Source: Roseivivax sp. GX 12232 (GTDB lineage Bacteria > Pseudomonadota > Alphaproteobacteria > Rhodobacterales > Rhodobacteraceae). Taken from it: a stretch of DNA of 64,000 nucleotides. Position numbers and translations under genes: made by a program. The notes under the pieces were generated by a model. It saw only the letters and a program-made list of their open reading frames with translations, searched no databases and was not told where the DNA came from. This document shows positions 26,602-36,639 of the stretch, one piece after another. The stretch covers positions 186,001 through 250,000 of the forward strand of contig NZ_JAJSEC010000003.1 in NCBI RefSeq assembly GCF_021272185.1, written 5' to 3'. Positions within the stretch are counted from its first letter, which is position 1, and each line of letters opens with the position of its first letter.

Positions 26602-27479
26602 GGGGCGAGGAACCTCAGCCCCTCGAGACCTGCGACGACGCGCATGTCCTCTTCGTAGAGATCGCTCAGCCGGGCCACCCGGTCGCCGTCCCAGCCCGGC
26701 AGGTCGAGCTCTTCCTCGAGGGCCTCGTCCTGGGCGTATTTGTCGAGGAAGGCCAGCATCACCCGGCGCTTCTGGCGCTCGGTCATGGTGGGATGCATGT
26801 GCAGATAGGCGCGGAAGCGCTTCATGCCCTCGGCGGCCATGATGTCGTGCAGCAGGTCGAAGGCCCCGCGCAGCTTGCGGCTTTCGTCGAAGCCCGCGGC
26901 GGCGCGCAGGATCTCGCCCCAGATGATCGGGGAATCCTCGTTGCACCAGACCGTCAGCGGCACGTCGGGATGGGCCGCGCGCAGCCGCGTGATCAGCTCC
27001 GACCAGCGGAAGGCGTCGGGGTCGGCGCCGTCGAGGAACTCGGCGAAATCCTGAACCGCGCCCTCGCGGTAGGCGTTCTGCAGGAAGCCCGAGGGATCGC
27101 GCAGCCCCATGAAGACCTCCAGGCTGTCGCCCTCGAACAGCGTCTTGATGACCTCGATGCGCTCCTCGGCCTTGCGGTAGGGGCGGCCGCCCTGCATGGC
27201 AAGCTTCGGCACCGAGAAGAAGTTGGGATGGCTGAGGACGATGCGCGAGACGCCCTCGGGGTCCTCGTCGAGCAGCCCGTCGAGCAGCACCTCGCGGGCC
27301 TCGGGCGCGGGCGCGCCGCCGGCGAGCCGATGCGCGGCCTCGGACAGAAGCGTGCGGTAGCGGCTGGGGCCGGGCACCGCGACGCCCGCCTCGCGCAGGA
27401 GCGGCGCGTTGCGCTGCATGCCCTTCAGGAAGCGGCCCTCGTCGGTGAAATGCACGCCCGTATGGAGAATTACCTGCAT
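26598..27479 (-). CDS. Conserved hypothetical protein
   Basis: A 293-residue soluble protein that I do not recognise. It starts MQVILHTGVHFTDEGRFLKG, which is loosely like the first strand of sulfotransferase-type proteins, but no clear P-loop or PAPS motif follows. Other features are VLSHPNFFSVPKLAM, VFMGLRDPSGFLQNAY and LTVWCNEDSPIIWGEILR, a layout reminiscent of capsule or nodulation sulfotransferase-like folds. It overlaps the ykgJ-like gene (GTGA), so both are coupled. Confidence 0.6.
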   Translation of the reverse strand: MQVILHTGVHFTDEGRFLKGMQRNAPLLREAGVAVPGPSRYRTLLSEAAHRLAGGAPAPEAREVLLDGLLDEDPEGVSRIVLSHPNFFSVPKLAMQGGRPYRKAEERIEVIKTLFEGDSLEVFMGLRDPSGFLQNAYREGAVQDFAEFLDGADPDAFRWSELITRLRAAHPDVPLTVWCNEDSPIIWGEILRAAAGFDESRKLRGAFDLLHDIMAAEGMKRFRAYLHMHPTMTERQKRRVMLAFLDKYAQDEALEEELDLPGWDGDRVARLSDLYEEDMRVVAGLEGLRFLAP

Positions 27480-27610
27480 GGATCGGGACTTGTCCTCGTT
27501 CCTCGGTCTCGAACTATACGGGCTTTGGCGGCGAGCGAAACCATTTCCCGAGGGCCTGCGGGCGAGGCGCGGGCAGGTGTCGCGGCGGGGCCTCGGAGGG
27601 CCCCTCGGGC

Positions 27611-27910
27611 TCAGCGCACCACCACCTCGTCGTGGCGCAGGAGCCCCAGCACCTCGCGGGCGCGTTCGTCCAGAAGGTCGAGGTCGAGGTAATCGTCCGA
27701 GAGCCGCCGGGTGAGGTTCTCCATCCGCGCCACCTCGGCCTCGAGCGCGGCCAGCTCGGTCTCGAGCTCCTTGGCCTCGACCTCGATCTCAGCACGGCGG
27801 AAGATGCCGTAGTCGCCCTGCACCGCGGCAAAGGCGAAATAGGCGCCGACCGAGATCAGGAAGGCGAAGAACAACAGGCCGCCGAGGGCGGGACGGGAAT
27901 GTTTGGTCAT
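27611..27910 (-). CDS. ftsB: FtsB/DivIC-like septum formation initiator protein
   Basis: A 99-residue bitopic protein: one membrane segment (about 9-29) followed by a coiled coil (EIEVEAKELETELAALEAEV) and a short C-terminal region with LLDERAREVLGLLRHDE. This is the FtsB/DivIC arrangement of the divisome. Its place near pgk and away from enolase is normal for alphaproteobacteria only in part, so the precise name is inferred from topology. Confidence 0.8.
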   Translation of the reverse strand: MTKHSRPALGGLLFFAFLISVGAYFAFAAVQGDYGIFRRAEIEVEAKELETELAALEAEVARMENLTRRLSDDYLDLDLLDERAREVLGLLRHDEVVVR

Positions 27911-27998
27911 GGCTCTGCCTCGTGCAGCACCTCTGACGGGTGCATGGCGCGACTATGCCACGCGCCATGCCCTTGGGGAATCCGGATAATCGCGGGTG

Positions 27999-29186
27999 TT
28001 ACCCCAATGCCGCAACGCCCGGCAGGGTCTTGCCCTCCATCCACTCGAGGAAGGCACCGCCGGCGGTCGAGATATAAGAGAACCGCTCGGCGGCGCCGGC
28101 CTTGTTGAGCGCCGCGACCGTGTCGCCGCCGCCCGCCACCGAGGTCAGCTCTCCGGCGGCGGTGCGCGCGGCGGCGTGATCGGCGGCGGCATTGGTGGCG
28201 GCGTCGAAGGGGGCGATCTCGAAGGCGCCGAGCGGGCCGTTCCAGATCAGCGTGGCGGCGCGGTCGATGACCTCCTTGACGTGGGCGATGCTGTCGGGCC
28301 CTGCGTCGAGGATCATCGCGTCCGCCGGGCAGGCCTCGGCCTTGACGACCTCGTGGGCGGCGCCGGCCTTGAACTCGCGGGCGACGACGACGTCGCGCGG
28401 CAGGAGGATCTCGCAGCCGCCCGCCGCGGCCTTCTCGGCGATCTCGCGGGCGGTGCCGGTCATCTCGTGCTCGCAGAGCGACTTGCCGACGTCGATGCCC
28501 TGGGCGGCGAGGAAGGTATTGGCCATGCCGCCGCCGATGATCAGCATGTCGACCCGGGCGATGAGGTTGGACAGCAGGTCGAGCTTGGTCGAGACCTTGG
28601 CCCCGCCGACCACCGCGGCCACAGGGCGCCGGGGATCGCCCAGCGCGGCCTCGAGCGCGGAGAGCTCGGCCTCCATCAGCCGGCCGGCGCAGGCGGGCAG
28701 GTGATGGGCGATGGCCTCGGTCGAGGCATGGGCGCGATGCGCCGCCGAGAAGGCGTCGTTGACGTAGACATCGCCGAGCTTGGCCATCTCGGCGGCCAGA
28801 TCGGCGTCGTTCTTCTCTTCGCCGGCGTGGAAACGGGTGTTCTCGCAGAGCAGCACCTGGCCCGGGGCCAGCGCCTCGGCTGCGGCCTCAGCGGCGGGGC
28901 CGCGGCAGTCTGCGACGAAGACCACCTCGGCGCCGAAGGCCGCCTCGAGCGCGGGGACCAGCGGCGCCAGGCTCATGTCCTCGACGACCTGGCCCTTGGG
29001 CCGGCCGAAATGCGCGAGCAGGATCGGGCGGCCGCCCTTGTCCAGGATGTCGCGGATCGTCGGCGCGATGCGCTCGATCCGGGTGGCGTCGGTGACGCGG
29101 CCCTCTTCCACGGGCACGTTGATGTCGACCCGGGTCAGCACCCGCTTGCCGTCGAGATCCATCTGGTCGAGTGTCTTCCAGGCCAT
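27999..29186 (-). CDS. pgk: Phosphoglycerate kinase
   Basis: A 395-residue glycolytic enzyme that transfers phosphate between 1,3-bisphosphoglycerate and ADP. Motifs: [79 protein letters not shown] and [12 protein letters not shown]. Length is normal. GGAGGATG lies before the ATG. It is divergent from the cyclophilin genes with a 125-bp shared upstream region. Confidence 0.97.
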   Translation of the reverse strand: MAWKTLDQMDLDGKRVLTRVDINVPVEEGRVTDATRIERIAPTIRDILDKGGRPILLAHFGRPKGQVVEDMSLAPLVPALEAAFGAEVVFVADCRGPAAEAAAEALAPGQVLLCENTRFHAGEEKNDADLAAEMAKLGDVYVNDAFSAAHRAHASTEAIAHHLPACAGRLMEAELSALEAALGDPRRPVAAVVGGAKVSTKLDLLSNLIARVDMLIIGGGMANTFLAAQGIDVGKSLCEHEMTGTAREIAEKAAAGGCEILLPRDVVVAREFKAGAAHEVVKAEACPADAMILDAGPDSIAHVKEVIDRAATLIWNGPLGAFEIAPFDAATNAAADHAAARTAAGELTSVAGGGDTVAALNKAGAAERFSYISTAGGAFLEWMEGKTLPGVAALG

Positions 29187-29311
29187 GTCATCCTCCGTTC
29201 GAGATGCCTTGCGCGGTGCATCGCAAGCGCGCGCCCTGGCGTCAACGCCTGCCTTGCGGGGCGGCCATGGCAGGGCTACCTAGGGCGCGACAGAGATGAA
29301 GGAGACGGCGC

Positions 29312-29818
29312 ATGGCCGATATCAAGGATCCGGAAAACACCATTCTCATCGAGCTGAAGGATGGCACCGTCACCATCGAGCTGCTGCCCGACGTGGCCCC
29401 GCAGCACGTCGCCCGCATGAAGGAGCTGGCCCGCGAAGGCGCCTATGACAACGTGGTCTTCCACCGGGTGATCGACGGCTTCATGGCGCAGACCGGCGAC
29501 GTGGCCAACGGCAATGCCGAGGGCGACTTCAACCTGCGCATGGCCGGCACCGGCGGCTCGGACAAGCCCGACCTGCCGGCGGAGTTCTCCAAGCTGCCGC
29601 ACGACCGCGGCACCATCGGCGCGGCGCGCAGCCAGAACCCGAACTCGGCGAACTCGCAGTTCTTCATCAACTTCAAGGACAACCATTTTCTGAACGGGCA
29701 ATACACGGTCTATGGCCGGGTGGTCTCGGGGATGGAACATGTCGATGCGATCACCCGCGGCGAGCCGCCGGCGAACCCGGACCGGATGCTCAGCATGAAG
29801 GTGGCCGCCGATGCGTAA
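29312..29818 (+). CDS. ppiB: Cytoplasmic peptidylprolyl isomerase (cyclophilin)
   Basis: A 168-residue cyclophilin that speeds proline cis-trans isomerisation. No signal peptide. Motifs: VVFHRVIDGFMAQTGD, SQNPNSANSQFFINFKDN and FLNGQYTVYGRVVSGM, with the active-site Arg, Phe and Gln positions kept. AAGGAG precedes the ATG at 29312. It overlaps by 8 nt with a second cyclophilin gene that has a signal peptide, suggesting a tandem duplication that now serves two compartments. Confidence 0.93.
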   Translation: MADIKDPENTILIELKDGTVTIELLPDVAPQHVARMKELAREGAYDNVVFHRVIDGFMAQTGDVANGNAEGDFNLRMAGTGGSDKPDLPAEFSKLPHDRGTIGAARSQNPNSANSQFFINFKDNHFLNGQYTVYGRVVSGMEHVDAITRGEPPANPDRMLSMKVAADA

Positions 29819-30362
29819 GCTCAGCGCGCTCCTGGCGCTTGTCGCCGCCGGCCCGGCCTTCGCCACCGGGATCGAGATCGACGTCGCGGGCGAAGGCGCC
29901 AATGGCACCGTGGTGATCGACCTCTTCGAGGAGGTCGCGCCCCAGCATGTGACCCGGATCACCGAGCTGGCCGAGGCCGGCGCCTATGACGAGGTGGTCT
30001 TCCACCGGGTGATCGACGGCTTCATGGCGCAGACCGGCGACGTGGAGTTCGGCAAGGCGGGCGGCGACCTGCGCATGGCGGGCCGGGGCGGCTCGGACCT
30101 GGCCGACCTGCCGGCGGAGTTCTCCGACCTGGCCTTCGAGCGCGGCGTGGTCGGCATGGCCCGCGCGCAGTCGCCCGACAGCGCCAACTCGCAGTTCTTC
30201 ATCATGTTCGCGCCGGGGCCCTTCCTCGACGGCCAATACACCGTCGTGGGCGAGGTGACCGAGGGCATGGAGGTCGTCGACGCCATCACCCGCGGCACCG
30301 GCCCCAACGGCGCGGTGACCGGCACCCCCGACCGCATGGAGGCCGTGCGCGTCACGGAGTGA
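29811..30362 (+). CDS. Periplasmic peptidylprolyl isomerase (cyclophilin)
   Basis: A 183-residue cyclophilin with an N-terminal signal peptide (MRKLSALLALVAAGPAFA). It keeps VVFHRVIDGFMAQTGDVEF, SPDSANSQFFIMFAPG and LDGQYTVVGEVTEGM, and closely resembles the product of the gene before it. Export is inferred from the signal peptide; it would act on periplasmic or outer-membrane clients. The start lies inside the end of the upstream gene, implying translational coupling. A terminator follows. Confidence 0.9.
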   Translation: MRKLSALLALVAAGPAFATGIEIDVAGEGANGTVVIDLFEEVAPQHVTRITELAEAGAYDEVVFHRVIDGFMAQTGDVEFGKAGGDLRMAGRGGSDLADLPAEFSDLAFERGVVGMARAQSPDSANSQFFIMFAPGPFLDGQYTVVGEVTEGMEVVDAITRGTGPNGAVTGTPDRMEAVRVTE

Positions 30363-30385
30363 TGGTTAGGGTAAGAGAGATCGGG

Positions 30386-30417
30386 AAGGGGCCTCCTGCG
30401 GGGGGCCCTTTTTGTTT
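30386..30417 (+). terminator. Intrinsic terminator after the cyclophilin pair
   Basis: AAGGGGCCTCC pairs with GGGGGGCCCTT with one bulged G, followed by TTTTTGTTT. Confidence 0.75.
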
Positions 30418-30560
30418 GTGGAGGGCGGGTTTCTGGGCGCTTTGGTCCACCGGATTCGGCAGGGCTGACGGCCCCGAAAAGCGCTTCGTTTCAGCGCATT
30501 AACCACAACCCCCAGCGCTCCCGCCGCGACCTCGCGCGAAAAATCCACCCCACCCCCACT

Positions 30561-30582
30561 TGATAATGAATATTCATTATCA
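30561..30582. promoter_or_regulatory. Perfect 22-bp palindrome, probable TetR operator
   Basis: The half-site TGATAATGAAT is followed directly by its exact complement ATTCATTATCA. It is AT-rich in a GC-rich region and lies 31 bp upstream of the TetR-family gene. Autorepression of the regulator and its oxidoreductase partner is the likely role. Confidence 0.85.
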
Positions 30583-30613
30583 TACCTGCCCCTCACCCAG
30601 GAAAGGACAGGCC

Positions 30614-31210
30614 ATGCCGCCCAACAGCAAGGATCGGACCCGCAGGAAGCTGCAGGACGCGGTGGTCGCGGAGACCGTGGAGCACGGCATCGCGGCGATC
30701 AGTGTCGCCGGGATCGTCAAGCGGGCGCGGGTCTCGGCGGGCACGGTCTACGTGCATTTCGCCGACAAGGACGACATGCTCCGGCAGGTCTACCTGCAGC
30801 TCAAATCCGAGTTCCACGACAGCGTCACCCGCGGCCGGGATCAGGCCGACAGCGCCGCTCTGGTGCGCGAGATGTGGTTCGGCATGTTCGACTTCGTGCG
30901 CGCCCGGCCGCAGGACTTCCTGTTCCTCGAATACGCCTCGACCGCCAAGCTCCTGCTGCCCGAACAGCAGGCCGTGGCCGACGGCTATGCCGCCGACATC
31001 GCCGCGCTTCTGCGGCGCGGGGTCGAGGACGGCACGCTGGCGCCGCTCGAGGACGGGCTCCTGTCGCTGCTCCTGGTGGCGCCGGCGCTGCACCTCGCGC
31101 GCGGGGCGGTCATCGCCGGCCAGCCGATCACCACCGAGACCATCACCCGGACCTTCGAGAGGGTCTGGCTCTCCATCGCCAACACCCAAGGATCAGGACA
31201 GATCACATGA
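30614..31210 (+). CDS. TetR-family transcriptional regulator
   Basis: A 198-residue repressor-type protein. The helix-turn-helix is SVAGIVKRARVSAGTVYVHF followed by ADKDDMLRQVY (about residues 25-60). The C-terminal ligand domain is all-helical with no recognisable ligand signature. I chose ATG 30614, which has AGGAAAGGA upstream, over an ATG at 30560 that would place coding sequence across the operator. It overlaps the SDR gene by 4 nt; the two most likely respond to the same compound. Confidence 0.9.
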   Translation: MPPNSKDRTRRKLQDAVVAETVEHGIAAISVAGIVKRARVSAGTVYVHFADKDDMLRQVYLQLKSEFHDSVTRGRDQADSAALVREMWFGMFDFVRARPQDFLFLEYASTAKLLLPEQQAVADGYAADIAALLRRGVEDGTLAPLEDGLLSLLLVAPALHLARGAVIAGQPITTETITRTFERVWLSIANTQGSGQIT

Positions 31211-32061
31211 GCAAAGTCATCCTCGTCACCGGCACCTCCACGGGCCTCGGCGTCGCCATCGCGACCCAGGCCGCGGCGGCGGGTCACCGGGTCTATGCCA
31301 GCATGCGCAACACCGAGAAACGCGGCCAGCTCGACGCTGCCGCCGAGGCCGCGGGCGTCGCGCTCGAGGTCCTGCAACTCGACGTGCAGGACAGCGCCTC
31401 GGTCACCGAGGCGGTCGAGACCGTGGTCCGCCGCGAGGGCCGCATCGACGTGCTGATCAACAACGCCGGCATGGGCTACGCGCGCAGCCTGGAGCAGGCC
31501 GAGGAGGCCGATCTCGAGCGCATCGTCGACATCAATTTCACCGGCGTCATGCGCTGCACCAAGGCGGTCATGCCGCATATGCGCGCGGCCCGGAGCGGCC
31601 ATGTGATCAACATCACCTCGGTCGGCGGGCTGGTGGGCCAGCCCTTCAACGAGGTCTACTGCGGCGCGAAATTCGCCGTCGAAGGGCTGACCGAGGCCAT
31701 GGCAAGCTACATCACGCCGGCCTTCAGCATCCAGTTCACCGCCGTCGAGCCCGGCGGCATCGCGACCGAGTTCGTCAACACCGTGATGGGCCAGCTCGAG
31801 GCCACCGGCGGCCTGCTCGAGGACGAATACCTGCCCGTCCTGCAGCGCTACATCTCGGGCGCGACGAAGCGGCAGGCCTATGGCGCCTCGCAAAGCGCCG
31901 AGGAGGTGGCCGAGGTGGTCATGCAGGCGCTCTCCGCCGAGGAGCCGCCGCTGCGGATCCGCACTTCGGAGTGGTCCGAGGAGTTCACCCGGCTGAAGAC
32001 CGGCCTCGACCCCGACGGGCTGAAGCAGCAGCGCGCGGTGGTGGCGCAGTTCCTGCCGTGA
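31207..32061 (+). CDS. Short-chain dehydrogenase/reductase
   Basis: A 284-residue NAD(P)-dependent oxidoreductase. The cofactor loop is TGTSTGLG near residue 8, NNAGMGY near 87, catalytic Ser in INITSVGGLVG and the YxxxK motif in YCGAKFAVEG. The long C-terminal part resembles classical SDRs that act on retinol- or steroid-like alcohols, but the substrate is not deduced. It is the second gene of the TetR operon and ends at a strong hairpin. Confidence 0.9.
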   Translation: MSKVILVTGTSTGLGVAIATQAAAAGHRVYASMRNTEKRGQLDAAAEAAGVALEVLQLDVQDSASVTEAVETVVRREGRIDVLINNAGMGYARSLEQAEEADLERIVDINFTGVMRCTKAVMPHMRAARSGHVINITSVGGLVGQPFNEVYCGAKFAVEGLTEAMASYITPAFSIQFTAVEPGGIATEFVNTVMGQLEATGGLLEDEYLPVLQRYISGATKRQAYGASQSAEEVAEVVMQALSAEEPPLRIRTSEWSEEFTRLKTGLDPDGLKQQRAVVAQFLP

Positions 32062-32411
32062 GGTATTAGGGTCCGGGCGGTTTGGGCCGCCCGGGCCTTT
32101 TCGGGGGCGCAGGGGCGTCGCGCGGCGGCTGATGGCGGGGCAGGGCGGGCGCATCGTGCGTCAGTGAGGGCGTGCGGCGAATCCGCTCCGCGCCCGATCG
32201 CGACGAGGGGGGCAGTCCCTCGGTGAATCATTGAAGCTGTGCGACGCTTCGGCCCCGCGCCCGATCGCGGCCCGCGGGCGCGCTCCGGGCCCCAAAAGAC
32301 CCGCCCCGCCGCCGATCCGCCCCGCTCTCACCCGATCACATGGCCGTGCCGGCGATTGCGCGGACCCCCGCCCGGGGTGCTTCATGGACACCACCAAGGG
32401 AGGATCGTCAC
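32062..32411. other. Spacer between the SDR and DUF3179 genes
   Basis: Apart from the terminator at its start, the spacer holds a 14-bp direct repeat (CCGCGCCCGATCGCG at about 32191 and 32261) and an AGGGAGG ribosome site for the next gene. No gene or further structure was seen. Confidence 0.6.
32071..32101 (+). terminator. Intrinsic terminator after the SDR gene
   Basis: CCGGGCGG and CCGCCCGG form a perfect stem around TTTGGG, extended by GG/CC pairs, followed by TTTT. Confidence 0.8.
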
Positions 32412-33368
32412 ATGCTGCGCGCCTTAGCTCTCTGCCTCTTCGTCTCGACCGCCGCCGCCGCCGATCCCGGCTTCTGGCGCAGCGAATGGCCCGAGACCGA
32501 TTTCTCCCGCGCCTCGGTCGGCAGCTGGTCCGAGATCATCTCGGGCGGGCCGGGCAAGGACGGGATCCCTGCGCTCTCCGATCCCGGCTTCGTCGCGGTG
32601 GGCGGAGCACGGCTCGAGCCGCGCGAGCCGGTGATCACCGTGGCGCTCGAGGGCGCCACCCCGCGCGCCTACCCGCTGCGCTACCTCACCTGGCATGAGA
32701 TCGTGAACGACCGCATCGGCGGGCTGCCGGTGGCGGTGACCTATTGTCCGCTCTGCAATTCCGCCATGGTCTTCGACCGGCGGCTCGGCGGGCGGGTCTT
32801 GAGCTTCGGGGTGACCGGCAAGCTGCGCAACTCCGACATGGTGATGTATGACCGCGAGACCCAGAGCTGGTGGCAGCAGGCCCTGGGCGAGGGCATCGTC
32901 GGCGAGATGACCGGGCGCGAGCTGCGCCAGCTGCCCTCCTGGATGGAGAGCTTCGCGGCCTTCCGCGCCGCCCATCCCGAAGGGCTGGTCATGGCGCAGC
33001 CCGCTTATCCCCGCGACTACGGGCGCAACCCCTACCAGCGCTACGACAGCTCCAAGCGGCCGTTTCTTTACTCGGGCGATCCGCCGCCGCATGGCATCCC
33101 GGCGCTGGAGCGGGTGGTGCGGGTCGGGGACCGCGCCTGGCCGATGACCCGGCTGGCCCGAGAGGGCCGGATCGAGGAGGCCGGCGTGACGCTCCTCTGG
33201 GCCGACACCCAGGCCTCGGCGCTGGACACCGCGCGGATCGCCCAAGGGAGGGACGTCGGCGCGATCCGTGTCCGCGACGGGCGCGGGCGGGACGTGGCGC
33301 ATGACGTGCTGTTCGCCTTTGCGTTTCATGCGTTTTGGCCGGAGGGGCGGTGGATGCTGGGGCGGTGA
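32412..33368 (+). CDS. DUF3179 family exported protein
   Basis: A 318-residue secreted protein with a signal peptide (MLRALALCLFVSTAAAADPG). The family core is visible: AYPLRYLTWHEIVND, VAVTYCPLCNSAMVFDR with the CxxC pair, FGVTGKLRNSDMVMYDRET, SWWQQALGEGIVG and PYQRYDSSKRPFLYSGD. No biochemical role is established for DUF3179 as far as I know; the CPLC pair suggests redox or metal chemistry. AGGGAGG lies 8 bp before the ATG; a longer start at 32340 would bury the signal peptide. Confidence 0.85.
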   Translation: MLRALALCLFVSTAAAADPGFWRSEWPETDFSRASVGSWSEIISGGPGKDGIPALSDPGFVAVGGARLEPREPVITVALEGATPRAYPLRYLTWHEIVNDRIGGLPVAVTYCPLCNSAMVFDRRLGGRVLSFGVTGKLRNSDMVMYDRETQSWWQQALGEGIVGEMTGRELRQLPSWMESFAAFRAAHPEGLVMAQPAYPRDYGRNPYQRYDSSKRPFLYSGDPPPHGIPALERVVRVGDRAWPMTRLAREGRIEEAGVTLLWADTQASALDTARIAQGRDVGAIRVRDGRGRDVAHDVLFAFAFHAFWPEGRWMLGR

Positions 33369-33993
33369 GGGGGGGGCTTGGTGTCGCGGGAGTAACCGTG
33401 GAGGCGAATCCCGGCCTGGTACTGGACTAGCCGTGGAGGCGAACCTCGCAGCTGCCTCGCGGTCCGCGCTGTCTCTGCCTCGAAGCCCTTCCGGACCTGA
33501 CCCGTCTTGGTGCCCCCACCCGGAGCCAGGCCCCGGCACTCCCCTCACAATGAAAGGGCGCGCGCCGGACCGGGGGCCGGCGCGCGCCCTTTTGGCTATG
33601 CGCTTTATCCCAGCAAGGTCATTGCTCGCTGTGAGCTAGGCACGCCACTCCAAGGAGCGCCGGCCCATCGGGCCGGTCCGGCGCGCGCCCGGCACCTTCG
33701 GTGCTGTTCGGGCGCAAGAGGGGCAATTGGGAAGCGTGCGCGTCGGGCGAGATGGGGGTGCCGCCTTAAGGAGCGCGCAAAGGTGCGGGGAAATCTAGGC
33801 GGGGGGCGGGAGATGACTTCTCACCCGCCGCGCAACAACGCCTCACGCACACCCAAATCCCGCACCCAACGGCGCCTCACCTGGGTCCAAAACCCGCGCC
33901 CGGCGCAAACCCCAGCGCACACCTCACCAGCGCCCGCACCAACCGCGAAAGCCCACGACCGGCTCACCGCCCCGGGCGCACGCCATCACCCCT
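33369..33993. other. Spacer between convergent genes with one reversed dispersed element
   Basis: The 625 bp contain a short direct repeat (CCGTGGAGGCGAA at 33398 and 33430, approximately), the reversed 182-bp element at 33540-33721, and then CA-rich sequence up to the tyrS stop. No gene is convincing. Confidence 0.7.
33540..33721 (-). repeat. 182-bp dispersed inverted-repeat element, copy 4 (reversed)
   Basis: Read on the minus strand it starts CCTCTTGCGCCCGAACAGC at 33721 and carries the arms GGGCGCGCGCCGGACCGG and CCGGTCCGGCGCGCGCCC without a mismatch. It is the only copy in this orientation. The outer end near 33542 (CCCTCAC) is a degenerate match to the terminal repeat. Confidence 0.85.
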
Positions 33994-35283
33994 TCACGCC
34001 AGCTTCACCAGCGCGTGCCGCTTCTTGCCGGCGGACAGCTTCACCGGCGCGGAGAGCGCGCCCGCGTCGAGCATCATCCCGGCGTCGGTCAGCGGCGCGT
34101 CGTCGATGCGCGCGCCGTTGTCCGAGATCAGCCGCTTGGCCTCCTTGCCGGATTTCGCCAGCCCCGCGCGGACGATCAGCTGCACCACCGAGATGCCCTC
34201 GGCCACCTCCTCGGCGCTCAGCTCCAGCGTCGGCAGGTCCTCGCCCGCGCCGCCCTTCTCGAAGACCTCGCGGGCGGTGGCCTTGGCGGCCTCGGCGGCC
34301 TCGGGCCCGTGGCAGAGCGCGGTGACCTCGTCGGCCAAGACTACCTTGGCCTCGTTGATCTCGGCCCCGTCGAGCGCGCCGAGCCGCTCGCAGTCCTCGA
34401 CCGGCAGCTCGGTGAAGAGCTTCAGGAAGCGGCCCACGTCGGCATCCATGGTGTTGCGCCAGAACTGCCAGAACTCGTAAGGCGACAGCATGTCGGCGTT
34501 GAGCCAGATCGCCCCGCCCGCGGATTTGCCCATCTTCCGCCCGTCGGCGGTGGTCAGAAGCGGCGAGGTCAGCCCGAAGATCTCCTGGTCCAGCACCCGG
34601 CGCGTCAGGTCGATGCCGTTGACGATGTTGCCCCATTGGTCCGAGCCGCCCATCTGCAGCGCGCAGCCGTAGCGGCGGTTCAGCTCCAGGAAGTCATAGG
34701 CCTGCAGGATCATGTAGTTGAACTCGAGGAAGGACAGCGACTGCTCGCGGTCGAGGCGCGATTTCACGCTCTCGAAGGACAGCATCCGGTTGACCGAGAA
34801 ATGCCGCCCGATGTCGCGCAGGAACTCCAGGTAGTTCAGCCCGTCGAGCCATTCGGCGTTGTTCAGCATCAGCGCGGCGTTGTCCGCGCCCACCGCCTCG
34901 CCGGTCGAGGGCATGGCGCTCTGCCCGGCGTCGTAGCTCAGGTACTTGGCGAAGACCTGCTGCATGCCGTCGATATTGGCGTCGATCGCCTCGGGCGTCA
35001 GCAGCGGCCGCTCGTCGGCGCGGAAGGAGGGATCGCCCACCTTGGTGGTGCCCCCGCCCATCAGCGTGATCGGCTGGTGGTCGCATTTCTGCAGCCAGCG
35101 CAGCATCATGATGTTCAGCAGGTGCCCGACGTGCAGCGATTTCGCCGTCGCGTCATAGCCGATATAGGCGGTGACCCGCCCGCCCGACAGCGCCTCGTCG
35201 AGGCCCTGGTAATCGGTGCAGTCGGCCAGGAAGCCGCGCTCCATCATGACACGCATGAAGTCCGATTTCGGGTGGTAGGTCAT
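33994..35283 (-). CDS. tyrS: Tyrosyl-tRNA synthetase
   Basis: A 429-residue class I aminoacyl-tRNA synthetase. The HIGH-like motif is SLHVGHLLN, the KMSKS-like motif is [14 protein letters not shown], and [11 protein letters not shown] forms the tyrosine pocket. The C-terminal S4-like RNA-binding domain includes [29 protein letters not shown] precedes the ATG at 35283; the upstream in-frame extension overlaps anmK and is rejected. It is divergent from anmK over 76 bp. Confidence 0.97.
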   Translation of the reverse strand: MTYHPKSDFMRVMMERGFLADCTDYQGLDEALSGGRVTAYIGYDATAKSLHVGHLLNIMMLRWLQKCDHQPITLMGGGTTKVGDPSFRADERPLLTPEAIDANIDGMQQVFAKYLSYDAGQSAMPSTGEAVGADNAALMLNNAEWLDGLNYLEFLRDIGRHFSVNRMLSFESVKSRLDREQSLSFLEFNYMILQAYDFLELNRRYGCALQMGGSDQWGNIVNGIDLTRRVLDQEIFGLTSPLLTTADGRKMGKSAGGAIWLNADMLSPYEFWQFWRNTMDADVGRFLKLFTELPVEDCERLGALDGAEINEAKVVLADEVTALCHGPEAAEAAKATAREVFEKGGAGEDLPTLELSAEEVAEGISVVQLIVRAGLAKSGKEAKRLISDNGARIDDAPLTDAGMMLDAGALSAPVKLSAGKKRHALVKLA

Positions 35284-35359
35284 GGTCTTTCCTTTCGTCG
35301 CCAGACGGTGCGATATAAGGCGGCAGGACAAGGTTTGAAAACCGGTTTTCGAGGCAAGC

Positions 35360-36466
35360 ATGGGCAGGGCGACGGGCGGTCCGATCTGGGCACTGGGAGC
35401 GATGTCGGGCACCTCGCTCGACGGGGTGGACGCGGCGATGCTGCGGACCGACGGGCTGCGCATCCACGACTTCGGCGAAACCGCCTACCGGCCCTATACC
35501 CCTGAGGAGACCCGCACCCTGCGCGCGGCCCTGGGCCGCTGGCCGGACGCCCCCGAGGTCGCGCCCGCCCGCGCCGTGGTCGAGGCCGCCCATCGCGAGG
35601 TGCTGGCGGGCTTTTCGGGCGCCGAGCTTGTCGGCTTCCACGGCCAGACCCTGGCGCATGAGCCGCGCGGGCGCGGCACCCATCAGACCGGCGACGGCGC
35701 GGCGCTGGCCGAGGCGCTGGGCCTGCCGGTGGTCTGGGACTTCCGCTCGGCCGATGTGCGGCTCGGCGGCGAGGGCGCGCCGCTCGCGCCCTTCTTCCAT
35801 TTCGCCTGCGCCAAGTGGATCGGGGCCGAGGCGCCCATGGCCTTCCTGAACCTCGGCGGGGTCGGCAACCTGACCTGGCTCGACCCGCGCTGCCCCGCAC
35901 CCGAGGCGCCGGGGGCTTGCCTCGCCTTCGATACCGGGCCCGCCAATGCGCCGATCAACGACCTGATGACCGAGCGCCGGGGCCTGCCCTTCGACGAAGG
36001 CGGCGCGCTGGCCTCGGGCGGGCAGGTGGTTGACGGGGCGCTCGAGCTCTTCCTCGAGGAGGGCTATTTCCGCAAGATGCCGCCGAAGTCGCTCGACCGG
36101 GACGATTTCGCGCTGATGCTCGACCTCGTGCGCGAGCTGGGTGACGCCGATGCCGCCGCCACGATGACCGCCATGGCCGCCGCCGCGGTCATGCAGGGGA
36201 TGGAGCATTGCCCCGCCCCGCCGGAGCGGCTGCTGGTCACCGGCGGCGGGCGCAAGAACCCGGTGCTGATGGAGATGCTGCGCGCCGGGCTCGACTGCCC
36301 GGTCGAGCCGGTGGAGGCCGCGGGGCTCGATGGCGACATGCTCGAGGCCCAGGCCTTTGCCTATCTCGCGGTGCGCGTGGCGCGCGGGCTGCCGACCAGC
36401 GGGCCCTCGACCACCGGGGTGCGCGCCGCGGTCGGCGGGGGTGAGGTCTCGCGGCCACAGGGCTAG
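35360..36466 (+). CDS. anmK: Anhydro-N-acetylmuramic acid kinase
   Basis: A 368-residue sugar kinase that phosphorylates and opens 1,6-anhydro-MurNAc during cell-wall recycling. The N-terminal [16 protein letters not shown] is diagnostic, followed by [56 protein letters not shown] and [16 protein letters not shown]. Divergence from tyrS is a common alphaproteobacterial pairing. Confidence 0.96.
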   Translation: MGRATGGPIWALGAMSGTSLDGVDAAMLRTDGLRIHDFGETAYRPYTPEETRTLRAALGRWPDAPEVAPARAVVEAAHREVLAGFSGAELVGFHGQTLAHEPRGRGTHQTGDGAALAEALGLPVVWDFRSADVRLGGEGAPLAPFFHFACAKWIGAEAPMAFLNLGGVGNLTWLDPRCPAPEAPGACLAFDTGPANAPINDLMTERRGLPFDEGGALASGGQVVDGALELFLEEGYFRKMPPKSLDRDDFALMLDLVRELGDADAAATMTAMAAAAVMQGMEHCPAPPERLLVTGGGRKNPVLMEMLRAGLDCPVEPVEAAGLDGDMLEAQAFAYLAVRVARGLPTSGPSTTGVRAAVGGGEVSRPQG

Positions 36467-36639
36467 GCCCGTGAGGGGTCCGAGGGGGGTGCCCGCCCTC
36501 GCCGCCGCCCGCGCCGTCCGATAGGCTTGTGCCAAAGGAGCTGCCGTTCCATGACATATCCGCCGAGCCGCCGCGCGCCCCGCGCGGTGCCGTTGTTATT
36601 CCCGATGCCGCCCCGCGCGAACAGCTGTCCGGAGCCCGC

